From Candidatus Angelobacter sp. Gp1-AA117 (GTDB taxonomy: Bacteria; Acidobacteriota; Terriglobia; Terriglobales; Acidobacteriaceae): a DNA stretch of 64,000 nt. The notes under the pieces were generated by a model. That model searched no databases and was not told where the DNA came from. It saw only the letters and a program-made list of their open reading frames with translations. The stretch spans positions 33,304 to 97,303 of the forward strand of contig QHVI01000024.1 of assembly GCA_003223515.1 (NCBI GenBank), in the 5' to 3' direction. Below are positions 48,279 through 56,587 of the stretch, piece after piece (position 1 is the first letter of the stretch; each line of letters begins with the position of its first letter). Made by a program: the position numbers and the translations under genes.

Positions 48279-50276
48279 ATGAAACGTGCTGCCTTCACCC
48301 TTATCACTCTGCTGTGTCTGTCTCTGGCTGCTATCGCTCAGGGCGCGCCCGCAACTCAGCCTGCAGTCATTCGCCCCGGCGAGAACCTGGTAGTTGAAAA
48401 CATTCCGCCGGTTCCGGCCGGCATTGCCGAAAAAGCCAACCAGTATGCTGAGTTCCGCACTGCCGGTTTGTTCGACTGGAATCCGCAGCAGCGTGAGATG
48501 CTGATCGGCACGCGCTTTGCCGATGTCCCGCAGATTCACCTGGTAAAGACTCCCGGAGGCGCCCGCAGCCAGCTTACCTTCTTTCCCGACCGTACCGGCG
48601 GTGCCCAGTATAGTCCTGCGGGAAATCCGTTTTTCATCTTCAACAAAGACGTGGGCGGCGGCGAATGGTTTCAGTATTACCGCTATGACCTGGCCAATGG
48701 CAATGTGACCCTGCTGACGGATGGCAAGTCACGCAATCTGGGTGCGCGCTTCGCCCATCATGACAACCGTTTTGCTTATAGCTCCACGCGCCGCACCGGG
48801 CAGGATACAGACATCTGGATCATGGATGCCGCCGATCCCAGGACCGACCACATGCTGCTGGAACTCAAGGGTGGAGGATGGGATGCGCTCGACTGGTCGC
48901 CGGATAACAAGAAGCTATTGATCAGCGAGCAGATTTCTGCCACTCAGACCTATCTCTGGCTGGCGGATGTTGCCAGCGGGCAGAAGACCGAACTGACTCC
49001 CCGCGTTCCGAATACGGAAGTTGCCTATGAACGCGCACGCTTCAGCAAAGACGGTAAAGGCATCTACGTGACCACCGAGCGCGACTCTGAGTTCGCGCGC
49101 CTTGCGTACTTTGACTTGGCTACCATGAAGCCCGCTTATCTCACGACCGATATCAAGTGGGACGTTTCTGAGTTCGACCAGAGCGAAGACGGCAAGACCA
49201 TCGCTTTCGTAACCAACGAAGACGGCATCAGCAAGCTCTACCTGCTGGATACGGCCAGCCGCAAATATCGTCCGGTTGCCGGTGTGCCCGTGGGCATCAT
49301 CACCGGCCTGCGCTTCCACAAAAACAGCCGTGACGTAGGTTTTTCCGTGAGTTCGGCGCAGTCTCCTTCTGACGTTTATTCCGTGGATGTCACTACCGGA
49401 AAAGTTGAGCGCTGGACCTACAGTGAAACTGGCGGGCTCAACACGGCAAGTTTTGCCGAACCGCAACTGGTCAAGTGGCAGAGCTTTGACGGTAAAACCA
49501 TCTCCGGATTTCTCTACAGTCCCGATCCGGCGGAGTTCCCCGGCAAGCGCCCGGTGATCGTCAACATTCATGGCGGACCGGAAGGACAGTCGCGGCCCGG
49601 CTTCCTCGGCCGGAGCAACTACTTCATTACCGAGCTTGGCGTAGCTATTCTCTTTCCCAACGTGCGTGGCTCAACCGGCTACGGCAAGACGTTTTTAGGG
49701 CTCGACAACGGCTTTCACCGCGATGATACCTACAAAGACATTGGCGCGCTGCTCGACTGGATCAAGCAGAATTCCAAACTGGATGGCGACAAGATCATGG
49801 TGACCGGCGGCAGTTATGGCGGACACATGACCTATGCCGTGGCCGCGTTCTACAGTGACAAGATCTGCTGCGCGCTGCCTATAGTAGGCATTACCAATCT
49901 CGTCTCACTGCTGGAGCACACAGAAGCCTACCGCCGCGATTTGCGCCGGGTGGAATATGGAGACGAGCGCGATCCCAAAATGCGTGAGTACATGGAAAAG
50001 ATTGCGCCGCTCAACAACTCCGACAAAATCCGCAAGCCATTGTTTGCAGTGGTCGGGAAAAATGATCCACGAGTGCCCTGGACGGAATCGCGCCAGATTC
50101 TCGACAAGCTCAAGAACAGCGGCGTGCCCACCTGGTTCCTGATGGCCAACGATGAGGGTCACGGCTATGCGAAAAAGAAGAACCAGGACTTCCAGTTCTA
50201 TGCAACTGTAATGTTCGTCCGGCAATTCCTGCTGGGCGAAAATGCTTCCGGACACGGCGGTTCACAGGGAAAATAG
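48279..50276 (+). CDS. exported S9-family peptidase (prolyl oligopeptidase type)
   Basis: A 665-residue serine peptidase with signal peptide (LITLLCLSLAAIAQGAPA), so it is periplasmic or secreted. The N-terminal half is a beta-propeller with PD40-like repeats (RFAHHDNRFAYSSTRRTGQD; DALDWSPDNKKLLISEQ; EFDQSEDGKTIAFVTNEDG). The C-terminal alpha/beta hydrolase carries the catalytic triad: Ser about 511 in GGSYGGHMT, Asp about 597 in GKNDPRVPW and His about 628 in NDEGHGYAK. RGSTGYGKTF is a typical S9C/DPP-like segment. It would cleave short peptides from extracellular protein digestion. Monocistronic; an R3-like stretch lies upstream near 48185-48230. Confidence 0.93.
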   Translation: MKRAAFTLITLLCLSLAAIAQGAPATQPAVIRPGENLVVENIPPVPAGIAEKANQYAEFRTAGLFDWNPQQREMLIGTRFADVPQIHLVKTPGGARSQLTFFPDRTGGAQYSPAGNPFFIFNKDVGGGEWFQYYRYDLANGNVTLLTDGKSRNLGARFAHHDNRFAYSSTRRTGQDTDIWIMDAADPRTDHMLLELKGGGWDALDWSPDNKKLLISEQISATQTYLWLADVASGQKTELTPRVPNTEVAYERARFSKDGKGIYVTTERDSEFARLAYFDLATMKPAYLTTDIKWDVSEFDQSEDGKTIAFVTNEDGISKLYLLDTASRKYRPVAGVPVGIITGLRFHKNSRDVGFSVSSAQSPSDVYSVDVTTGKVERWTYSETGGLNTASFAEPQLVKWQSFDGKTISGFLYSPDPAEFPGKRPVIVNIHGGPEGQSRPGFLGRSNYFITELGVAILFPNVRGSTGYGKTFLGLDNGFHRDDTYKDIGALLDWIKQNSKLDGDKIMVTGGSYGGHMTYAVAAFYSDKICCALPIVGITNLVSLLEHTEAYRRDLRRVEYGDERDPKMREYMEKIAPLNNSDKIRKPLFAVVGKNDPRVPWTESRQILDKLKNSGVPTWFLMANDEGHGYAKKKNQDFQFYATVMFVRQFLLGENASGHGGSQGK

Positions 50277-50399
50277 ATTACATGACTCAAGCAAATGCAT
50301 GATTCCTTCACTGCGCACTACAGAACATAAACATAGATGAGGAAATACTGTTCAGGCGCTTGCTCAGGATGATAAAAAGGAAAGAGGGATGGTGTCCGT

Positions 50400-51407
50400 A
50401 TGAAAAAAATCTTTGTAACAGCAATTCTGTTGTTTTCGATTGATTGCATTGCCCAGCAGCCGCAGTCCAACACTGCGCGCATCTCCATTCCCGGCGTGCA
50501 GGGCGTGCTCGAATTCAATGTCGGTCCAACCACCTGGAAAACTAAGGCTCAGGCTGACCGCAAGCTCGTGGAGTTGGATACTGCACCGCGTCCTGACCGG
50601 GTACAGGTTACGGCGTTCCTGTGGCAGGTCGGCTTCCCGGCCTCCGCCGATCGCTGCCGCGACGAGCTGTGGCGTGAGACCATGAACAAAGTCCAGCTCA
50701 AGCGTGAAAACCTGGAACAAACCACGGTAGGACAGACGGCGCGCGTCTCCTACATGGTTCCCGAATACAACGGCGCTCCCGTACGGCAGAAGAACGTCCA
50801 CGAGTACCTGGGCAGTCGCGACCTGTGCGCCGAAGTTCGCGTCGCCAAGATTCTCTTCACGCCTGCCGACCAGCAGCTTTTTGATGATGTGCTCAACAGC
50901 GTCCGGCTCGTGCCCGAGGAAAGCGCTACCGGCGATTCAGCCAACAAAGCCAGCGACGATCTGTTCCAGGGCAGCAAGTCTCCACTGTTTGATGGCACCA
51001 TGGCTTATCTCGACCGGGATTTCGCTACCGCAGCCACCGATCTACAGCAGGCATTGGATGCAGAGAAACAGAAACGCACCGTGGGACGCAGTGATTTTCA
51101 CCTGCTGATTGATAATCTCGCCATCTCCTACCGCTTTATCCAGAAGCCGGAGAAATCCAAAGAGGTGCTGGATTACGGCATCTCGCAGGAGCCCGAGTAT
51201 CCGCTGTTTCATTACGACATGGCGTGCTACTACGGCGTGCAGGGCAAGATGGATCAGGCGCTGGATGAGCTTCGCCTCAACTATAAGTTCAAAGGAAATC
51301 TTGGCACTTCCGATCATATGTCTGATCCGCTGCAGGATAGCTGCTTTGGGAAGTTCCTCCGGAATAAGAAATTCGTGAGCGCGGTGCAGCAGATGCAGGC
51401 CCAATGA
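50400..51407 (+). CDS. exported protein with C-terminal TPR repeats
   Basis: A 335-residue protein with signal peptide (IFVTAILLFSIDCIAQQ). The N-terminal domain (about residues 25-175) is beta-rich, with ISIPGVQGVLEFNVGPTTWK and two Cys (RCRDELW; LCAEVRV), and resembles no family I can name. The C-terminal 150 residues hold TPR-like helices: AYLDRDFATAATDLQQALDA, LIDNLAISYRFIQKPEKSKE and YDMACYYGVQGKMDQALDEL. The GTG immediately upstream of ATG 50400 is out of frame. It may act with the S9 peptidase upstream (123 bases), although the gap argues for separate transcription. Confidence 0.82.
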   Translation: MKKIFVTAILLFSIDCIAQQPQSNTARISIPGVQGVLEFNVGPTTWKTKAQADRKLVELDTAPRPDRVQVTAFLWQVGFPASADRCRDELWRETMNKVQLKRENLEQTTVGQTARVSYMVPEYNGAPVRQKNVHEYLGSRDLCAEVRVAKILFTPADQQLFDDVLNSVRLVPEESATGDSANKASDDLFQGSKSPLFDGTMAYLDRDFATAATDLQQALDAEKQKRTVGRSDFHLLIDNLAISYRFIQKPEKSKEVLDYGISQEPEYPLFHYDMACYYGVQGKMDQALDELRLNYKFKGNLGTSDHMSDPLQDSCFGKFLRNKKFVSAVQQMQAQ

Positions 51408-51418
51408 TTTTTAGTTAG

Positions 51419-51496
51419 CCGCTGATTAACGCTGATTAACGCTGAAAAATCAAAACCTGGCCACAGATGACGCAGATTAAACAGATTCACACAGAA
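51419..51496 (+). repeat. R3 dispersed repeat
   Basis: GCCGCTGATTAACGCTGATT then CACAGATGACGCAGATTAAA and CAGATTCACACAG, matching 32603-32690 in orientation. It follows the TPR gene stop by 11 bases. The rest of 51408-51753 shows no supported gene. Confidence 0.8.
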
Positions 51497-51753
51497 AAGC
51501 TGGAACGAAGTCCATTCCTTCAAGCTGGATCTGTTTTTGCCAGATAATGCTTAATTCGGGTGAAGGGCCTTGTGATGATGGCCGTACCGGTCGCGTCTTC
51601 TGATGCGCCAGCGGTCTACTCCGATCATGGCGCTTACCCAGACGGCACTATCACCAGAACAGATGAGACCAGGGCAAAGCTTCCCGGATCGGTCGCTGTT
51701 ACCCCATACAACAGGCTGCAAAGCATTCCCGGTGCTATCCTCAACGGAAACCC

Positions 51754-52425
51754 ATGGAGCAGACACGCCCATATACCGCGCTTCTCCTGGGTGCCTCGGG
51801 ACTGGTGGGTGGCTCCTGTCTTCGGCGGCTGCTGGAAGAGGAGCAGTATGAGAAGGTGATTTCGCTCGGACGCCGCGAGCTGCCGGTCACTCACCCTAAG
51901 CTCACCCAGCACCGCATTGCCTTTGAATCTCTGGAGACACTCGACCTACCTCCAATGGACGATGTTTTCTGTGCGCTGGGAACCACCATCCGCAAGGCCG
52001 GTTCGCAGGCAGCTTTCCGGCGCGTGGATTTAGATTTCACCGTAGCTGCGGCGCGTCTTGGCCTGAAACATGGCGCGCAGCAATTTGTGCTGGTCTCGTC
52101 CATCGGCGCCGATCCTGAGTCCGGCAACTTCTATCTGCGCACCAAGGGAGAGGTGGAAAAGGCCATCATGGATTTGTCTTATCCTGCCCTTCATATATTC
52201 AGACCCAGCTTGCTTGTAGGTGATCGGAAAGAATCACGCGTGGGAGAGAGGATTGCAATCTATGCGAGTAAGGTGCTGGAGTACATGCTGGTTGGAGGAT
52301 TGAGAAAATATCGCCCGGTGAATGCAGCGACAGTGGCAGATGCAATGATGGCTGCCGGGAAATCAGGCAACACAGGCGTACACACTTATGAATTCGATGA
52401 GATAAAGCATCTAACGACCATTTGA
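51754..52425 (+). CDS. NAD(P)-binding oxidoreductase, HTATIP2-like
   Basis: A 223-residue cytoplasmic Rossmann-fold protein of the atypical short-chain dehydrogenase type. The nucleotide-binding motif is LLLGASGLVGGSCLRRLLEE; VFCALGTTIRKAGSQAAFRR and VDLDFTVAAARLGLKHGAQQ follow, then FVLVSSIGADPESGNFYLRT and K in YLRTKGEVEKAI, the likely catalytic Tyr-x3-Lys equivalent. LHIFRPSLLVGDRKESRVGE closes the core. HTATIP2-like members bind NADPH; substrates in bacteria are unknown. ATG 51754 has no strong ribosome site. No operon partner. Confidence 0.87.
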   Translation: MEQTRPYTALLLGASGLVGGSCLRRLLEEEQYEKVISLGRRELPVTHPKLTQHRIAFESLETLDLPPMDDVFCALGTTIRKAGSQAAFRRVDLDFTVAAARLGLKHGAQQFVLVSSIGADPESGNFYLRTKGEVEKAIMDLSYPALHIFRPSLLVGDRKESRVGERIAIYASKVLEYMLVGGLRKYRPVNAATVADAMMAAGKSGNTGVHTYEFDEIKHLTTI

Positions 52426-52481
52426 AATTTACGGCAGAGATCGCAGGGGAATTCAAGGTAAGAGTCAAATTGAGGCGGTTG

Positions 52482-52575
52482 GTGAGAACGCCTTGATGCA
52501 GCATGGTTTGAATCATCATTGTCGGGGTTCTTCGTTGCGCTCTCCCTTCTTACGTCTGTCGAGCTTGCTTGAATG
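52482..52575. repeat. R2 dispersed repeat
   Basis: First 24 bases identical to 16618-16641; then TTTGAATCATCATTGTCGGG and a degenerate CTTGAATGACAAAC end, as in the other copy. Confidence 0.75.
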
Positions 52576-52702
52576 ACAAACGGAGGGAGCATGGAAGTAA
52601 CGAGGCAGCAATGTTGTTCAACACAAAAAGTCACAGCCTCTCAGAATGACAGAAGGGATGGGGGCGCTTGCCGGGATCGGGAAAGAATTCAGCCCCCACT
52701 TC

Positions 52703-52926
52703 AGGGCAATCGCATTTGAAAACAGAGTTGACGGGGAGAACCGCTCTTCGACCTAAATGCAATTGATTTTGATTGCCAATCCTCCCGAAACGCCGTCAGG
52801 ATGAACCAATCGAGTAATCTCATCGTGCCAAATGTCTTTGTCGCGCCGCTGATCCATGGCCGTTCCATGCCTATGGCCCAGGACGGATGACTCCACTGGC
52901 TGTGAAATTCCAAATGCGATTGCCCT
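52703..52926. mobile_element. small non-autonomous element, copy B
   Basis: A 224-bp unit with inverted ends AGGGCAATCGCATTTG (52703-52718) and the exact reverse complement at 52911-52926. The first 13 bases are shared with element A. GCCCCCACTT occurs just outside each end (52692-52701 and 52928-52937), a 10-base direct repeat set one base away from the termini and consistent with a 12-base target duplication with two changes. The interior is unrelated to that of element A and holds no transposase; a short minus-strand frame crosses it but is not supported as a gene. The rest of 52426-53011 contains R2 and the region upstream of the hydrolase gene. Confidence 0.82.
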
Positions 52927-53011
52927 GGCCCCCACTTGGTTCCCGATTGCTCTTAACGCGACACAACGTATACAATTCGCCCGCACTTACCGAGCTATTT
53001 GAAGGAGCCTT

Positions 53012-55108
53012 ATGAAAGCTGCCAAGCTATCGCTGGCTATAGTGTTGTTTTTTTCTGTTGTCGTACAGGCGCAAGTGGCCCCTGATGCTACCGGTTCCAA
53101 ACCGCGAGTCAATGTAAGTTCATTTGAATACAAGATCCTGGGTATAACCGACTCTGATGTTGCTCCCATACCTATTGACCTGTGGGCGAAGGTGTACATT
53201 CCGGATGGTTACACCGGCAAGCTGCCGGTAGTCGTGCTTCTGCACGGCAACCATGCCACCTGCGGTACCGATGATGGTTTGGGTGCGGCGCGCCGTGATG
53301 ACAATATCCAATACACGCTGACCGGAACCTGCCCTGACCGGTACGTGGTCATCCCCAATCATCTGGGCTATGAATACCTCGCTCAGCCGCTCGCGAGCTG
53401 GGGATACATTGTGGTTTCGATCAACGCCAATCGCGGTGTGACCGCTGCTCCAGCAGTAGCCGACGATCGGGGCCTGAATCTGCGTCGCGGACGCCTGGTG
53501 CTTCGCCACTTCAAGCAGCTTGTTGCCTTCAACAACGATTCCACCAGCCCGCTCTTCCACCGTATCGACTTCTCTCATATTGGATTGATGGGGCACTCGC
53601 GCGGCGGAGAAGGCATGCGCGCAGCTTACGAGCAGTATCGCGCTGCAGGCAGTCCGTGGCCTGCGCGGATCAGCACTCCTCTTACCTTTGACGGCTTATT
53701 CGAAATCGGCCCGGTCGATGGACAAACCGGAATACCCGGCAATCCCAACCGGCTCAATGCCGATGGACTCGCGTGGACCGTGCTGCTGCCTAATTGCGAT
53801 GGCGACGTGTTTGACCTGGAAGGCACCAAGCCTTTCGACCGCATGATGCTGATAACCAATGAAATCCCGGCACGCTTTAAAGCTACTTACACCGTGTGGG
53901 GGACTAACCATGATTTCTACAACACGCAATGGCAATCCAGCGATTCTCCCGGATGCCATGGGCAGAAACGCCTCTTTCCTAAACTGCTGGGCTCTCCCGA
54001 TCAGAGGACAGTCTCTTCAGCGGCCTTTCTGGCGTTCTTCCGGGGATCTGTGGGTACGGCCGCTGATCCCACCTTCCTGCAGAACTTCAATCCTCAATTC
54101 GGTTTGCCGGCAGTGGTCACCAACGTGACCCGTGTCGATCGCGGCTATACCGATTCACCCAGCTCAACGGTGACCAGAGTCTTCGATGACTTCTCCAATC
54201 CCCCGGCCAATAGCTACATCACTTCCAACGTGCAGTTCCAGATTACCGGCGTCTCGCAGCATGACATCTCGCAGCGCGCCGCCGCCGTGTCATGGAATGC
54301 ATCAAGCCCGAATATCTTCTTCCAGAGCAACGCCGCATCGCCGGCTGATCTTTCGGCCTACAAGACGCTCGATGTACGGCTCACCCGGCAGTGCGGCGAT
54401 CCCCTGTGCCGGAACTCCGGTCCGCAATACCACACCTCTACCAACTTCTCCATGCAGTTGATCACCGGAAGCGGCAGCAAGTCCGGCTCCGTGCAGGCGC
54501 AGGATTATGTTTCGCTGACCGGCCCGGTAGGTTCTCTGGTCGAATTCTCAGGCACAATGCCGCACCCCATGTTCCTGACCGCGCGCATCCCGCTCAGCGC
54601 CTTTACCGGCGCCGACCTCACCAGGGTTACAGGCGTGCGCTTTACCTTTGACGATACCAACACCGATCAGATCTTCATCGCCAACATTCGCGCATCCAAA
54701 GTCAGCGGCGTGACCGGCTCATCCTCTTTGATCGCCGGCCAGCCACTGCCTACGGACGATACTGCTCTGCAAACCGACAACACGCCTGACCAGAACACGG
54801 TCAAGACGATGAAGTCGGTTGCAGCTTCGCCCGCACTTGGCAATGCAGCGGGTATTGACATTACCCTGACCAGCAATCGGCCATTCCTGCCCACGGGACA
54901 GGTGCTCACTCTGCAGATCGGCAACCAGCAGTTTGGTATCAGCAGGTTTAGCGATGATGGCTCAACCAGCCAGGTGGTGTTCACGTTGACGCCGGATCAG
55001 TTCGCCTCATTGCAGCAGGGCGATCCCATCTCCGTGCAGTACGGAAGCAGCGGACTGGGTCGCACCTGGAACTTGGGTCATGTGGATAAGACGATGCTGA
55101 ATCAGTAA
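53012..55108 (+). CDS. exported alpha/beta hydrolase with C-terminal beta domain
   Basis: A 698-residue secreted protein with signal peptide (LSLAIVLFFSVVVQAQVA). The hydrolase core has KLPVVVLLHGNHATCGTDDG (oxyanion region), LASWGYIVVSINANRGVTAA and the nucleophile Ser196 in LMGHSRGGEGM. A His in VWGTNHDFYNTQW may complete the triad. The remaining 300 residues are beta-rich (VQFQITGVSQHDISQRAAAV; FSGTMPHPMFLTARIPLSAF; VRFTFDDTNTDQIFIANIRA) and may bind carbohydrate or polymer. It may hydrolyse an ester or polyester, but the substrate is unknown. GAAGGAG lies seven bases before ATG 53012. A shared terminator follows at 55166. Confidence 0.87.
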   Translation: MKAAKLSLAIVLFFSVVVQAQVAPDATGSKPRVNVSSFEYKILGITDSDVAPIPIDLWAKVYIPDGYTGKLPVVVLLHGNHATCGTDDGLGAARRDDNIQYTLTGTCPDRYVVIPNHLGYEYLAQPLASWGYIVVSINANRGVTAAPAVADDRGLNLRRGRLVLRHFKQLVAFNNDSTSPLFHRIDFSHIGLMGHSRGGEGMRAAYEQYRAAGSPWPARISTPLTFDGLFEIGPVDGQTGIPGNPNRLNADGLAWTVLLPNCDGDVFDLEGTKPFDRMMLITNEIPARFKATYTVWGTNHDFYNTQWQSSDSPGCHGQKRLFPKLLGSPDQRTVSSAAFLAFFRGSVGTAADPTFLQNFNPQFGLPAVVTNVTRVDRGYTDSPSSTVTRVFDDFSNPPANSYITSNVQFQITGVSQHDISQRAAAVSWNASSPNIFFQSNAASPADLSAYKTLDVRLTRQCGDPLCRNSGPQYHTSTNFSMQLITGSGSKSGSVQAQDYVSLTGPVGSLVEFSGTMPHPMFLTARIPLSAFTGADLTRVTGVRFTFDDTNTDQIFIANIRASKVSGVTGSSSLIAGQPLPTDDTALQTDNTPDQNTVKTMKSVAASPALGNAAGIDITLTSNRPFLPTGQVLTLQIGNQQFGISRFSDDGSTSQVVFTLTPDQFASLQQGDPISVQYGSSGLGRTWNLGHVDKTMLNQ

Positions 55109-55152
55109 TACAGATTTGGTAAATGAGTAAATTGGTAATTGGGTAAATTGAA
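55109..55152. repeat. R5 intergenic repeat
   Basis: GATTTGGTAAATGAGTAAAT followed by TGGTAATTGGGTAAATTG. Same motif as at 7987 and 28870. Confidence 0.7.
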
Positions 55153-55165
55153 AACCGAGTAAAAC

Positions 55166-55197
55166 AAAGGGCGTTCCCGGTTGCGGTAACGCCCTTT
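55166..55197. terminator. bidirectional terminator between convergent genes
   Basis: AAAGGGCGTT (55166-55175) and AACGCCCTTT (55188-55197) form a perfect 10-base stem with a 12-base loop, 57 bases after the hydrolase stop and 15 bases before the end of the convergent amidohydrolase gene. The A/T tips give short U-runs in both directions. Confidence 0.85.
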
Positions 55198-55211
55198 CAT
55201 GCAAAAGAGAA

Positions 55212-56585
55212 TTACTTCCAGTACTGGTCGCGCAACTGGGTTTGCTTGCTGACCAGGGGAATCTCCTGCCCGTTGATGAAAACGTGCTTCACGTCGGTTC
55301 TTACATCCAGCGGATCGCCATTGGCCACCACTATGTTGGCGCGCTTGCCCACGTCGAGCGATCCCAGTTCTTTATCCACGCCCCACATCTGTGCGGGGTT
55401 GATGGTCAGGGCTTTCAACGCGTCGTCATAAGGCAGGCCGAAAGCTACAGCATATCCGGCGACATAAGGCAGATTGCGGGCGTTGTGGGTATCGTAGGAA
55501 GCGAAGGCGATCTTGATTCCGCGCTTCGCCAACTCCGCCGGCAGCTTGAAGACCGCATCATAGCGTTCAGACTCTTTGGGCTGCTCATAGATGGGGCCCA
55601 CGATCACCGGCAAACCGGTTGCGGCAATCATATTCAGCAGGCTGGATGAGTGGGTCACGTGATTCAGAATCACTTTGAGGTGAAACTCGCGGGCGAGTCC
55701 CAGCGCCGTCTGAAGATCGTTGGGTTCCTCGGCGGCGAGCACCACCGGACGCTCTCCATGCAGGTAGGGCAGCAGCGCCTCTAGCTTGAGGTCGCGCTTG
55801 GGCGGATTGCCCGGCCCTTTGTCTTTGTCTTTATCTTTATCTTTATCCTTGTCGTCACCATTGCCGCCGCTGCTGCCACTGGACTTTTTCTTCTCATAAG
55901 CCTGCAGCTTCTGATCGTAGTCCTGGGCATCGATAAAGGCCTGGCGCAATTGCGCCGCCATGCCCATACGCGTGGATGGGAACTTGGAATTCTGGAAGCT
56001 CTCATTACGGCGCTGCTTTCCGGTGAAATTGAGCGGCATGGCAATGTCGCGCACCATCAGCATTTCCTGGGCAGAGGCCCCGGCCAGTTCGATGAAGGAA
56101 TCCTGTCCGGGCAGAGTATCCTGCGCGGCCGGAGCAACAATCGCATTGGTGATGCCGTTGATGCGGGTGACAGGAATCAGCGCAGATTCGGCATGAAATG
56201 CGTCATAGACATGCATGTGCGGCATGATCTCGTCGCTGGTCTCGACCGTGTCTACGGTCATCCGGTCGGCTTCTATCTCCACCAGGCCAAGGTGCGTTTC
56301 AGAATCGATCAGGCCCGGATAAACAGTCATACCTGTGACATCGACCACTTTGGCGTTATGCGGGATTGCGGTCGAAGCCCCGCCTACGGCAGTGATCTTG
56401 CCGTTCTCCATCACGATCACACCATTGTCGATCACGCCATGGGTGATGGTCAGCAGCTTGCCGCCCTTGAGCACGATCGTTCCGCTGTTGCCGGGAGCAG
56501 GCGCAGCAGCAGCTTTGGACTTATTCGGCTGCTGGGCCGCAGCCACGGCTACGAGCGCAAAAACAATAAGAAGTTTCTTCAGCAT
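55212..56585 (-). CDS. exported amidohydrolase-like protein, probably lacking metal ligands
   Basis: A 457-residue exported protein with signal peptide (LLIVFALVAVAAAQQ). The fold of the imidazolonepropionase/amidohydrolase family is clear (GGKLLTITHGVIDNGVIVME; VVDVTGMTVYPGLIDSETHL; KALTINPAQMWGVDKELGSL, then DVGKRANIVVANGDPLDV). In the first metal motif HxH the first His is Glu (DSETH), and where the tandem paralogue has QIHCYRADE this protein has VLAAEEPND, so a second His is missing. Loss of two ligands suggests a non-catalytic partner. A low-complexity DKDKDKDKDKDK run lies near residue 250. It starts two bases after the upstream paralogue's stop, so the products may form a heteromer. 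Confidence 0.87.
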   Translation of the reverse strand: MLKKLLIVFALVAVAAAQQPNKSKAAAAPAPGNSGTIVLKGGKLLTITHGVIDNGVIVMENGKITAVGGASTAIPHNAKVVDVTGMTVYPGLIDSETHLGLVEIEADRMTVDTVETSDEIMPHMHVYDAFHAESALIPVTRINGITNAIVAPAAQDTLPGQDSFIELAGASAQEMLMVRDIAMPLNFTGKQRRNESFQNSKFPSTRMGMAAQLRQAFIDAQDYDQKLQAYEKKKSSGSSGGNGDDKDKDKDKDKDKGPGNPPKRDLKLEALLPYLHGERPVVLAAEEPNDLQTALGLAREFHLKVILNHVTHSSSLLNMIAATGLPVIVGPIYEQPKESERYDAVFKLPAELAKRGIKIAFASYDTHNARNLPYVAGYAVAFGLPYDDALKALTINPAQMWGVDKELGSLDVGKRANIVVANGDPLDVRTDVKHVFINGQEIPLVSKQTQLRDQYWK

Positions 56586-56587
56586 GA

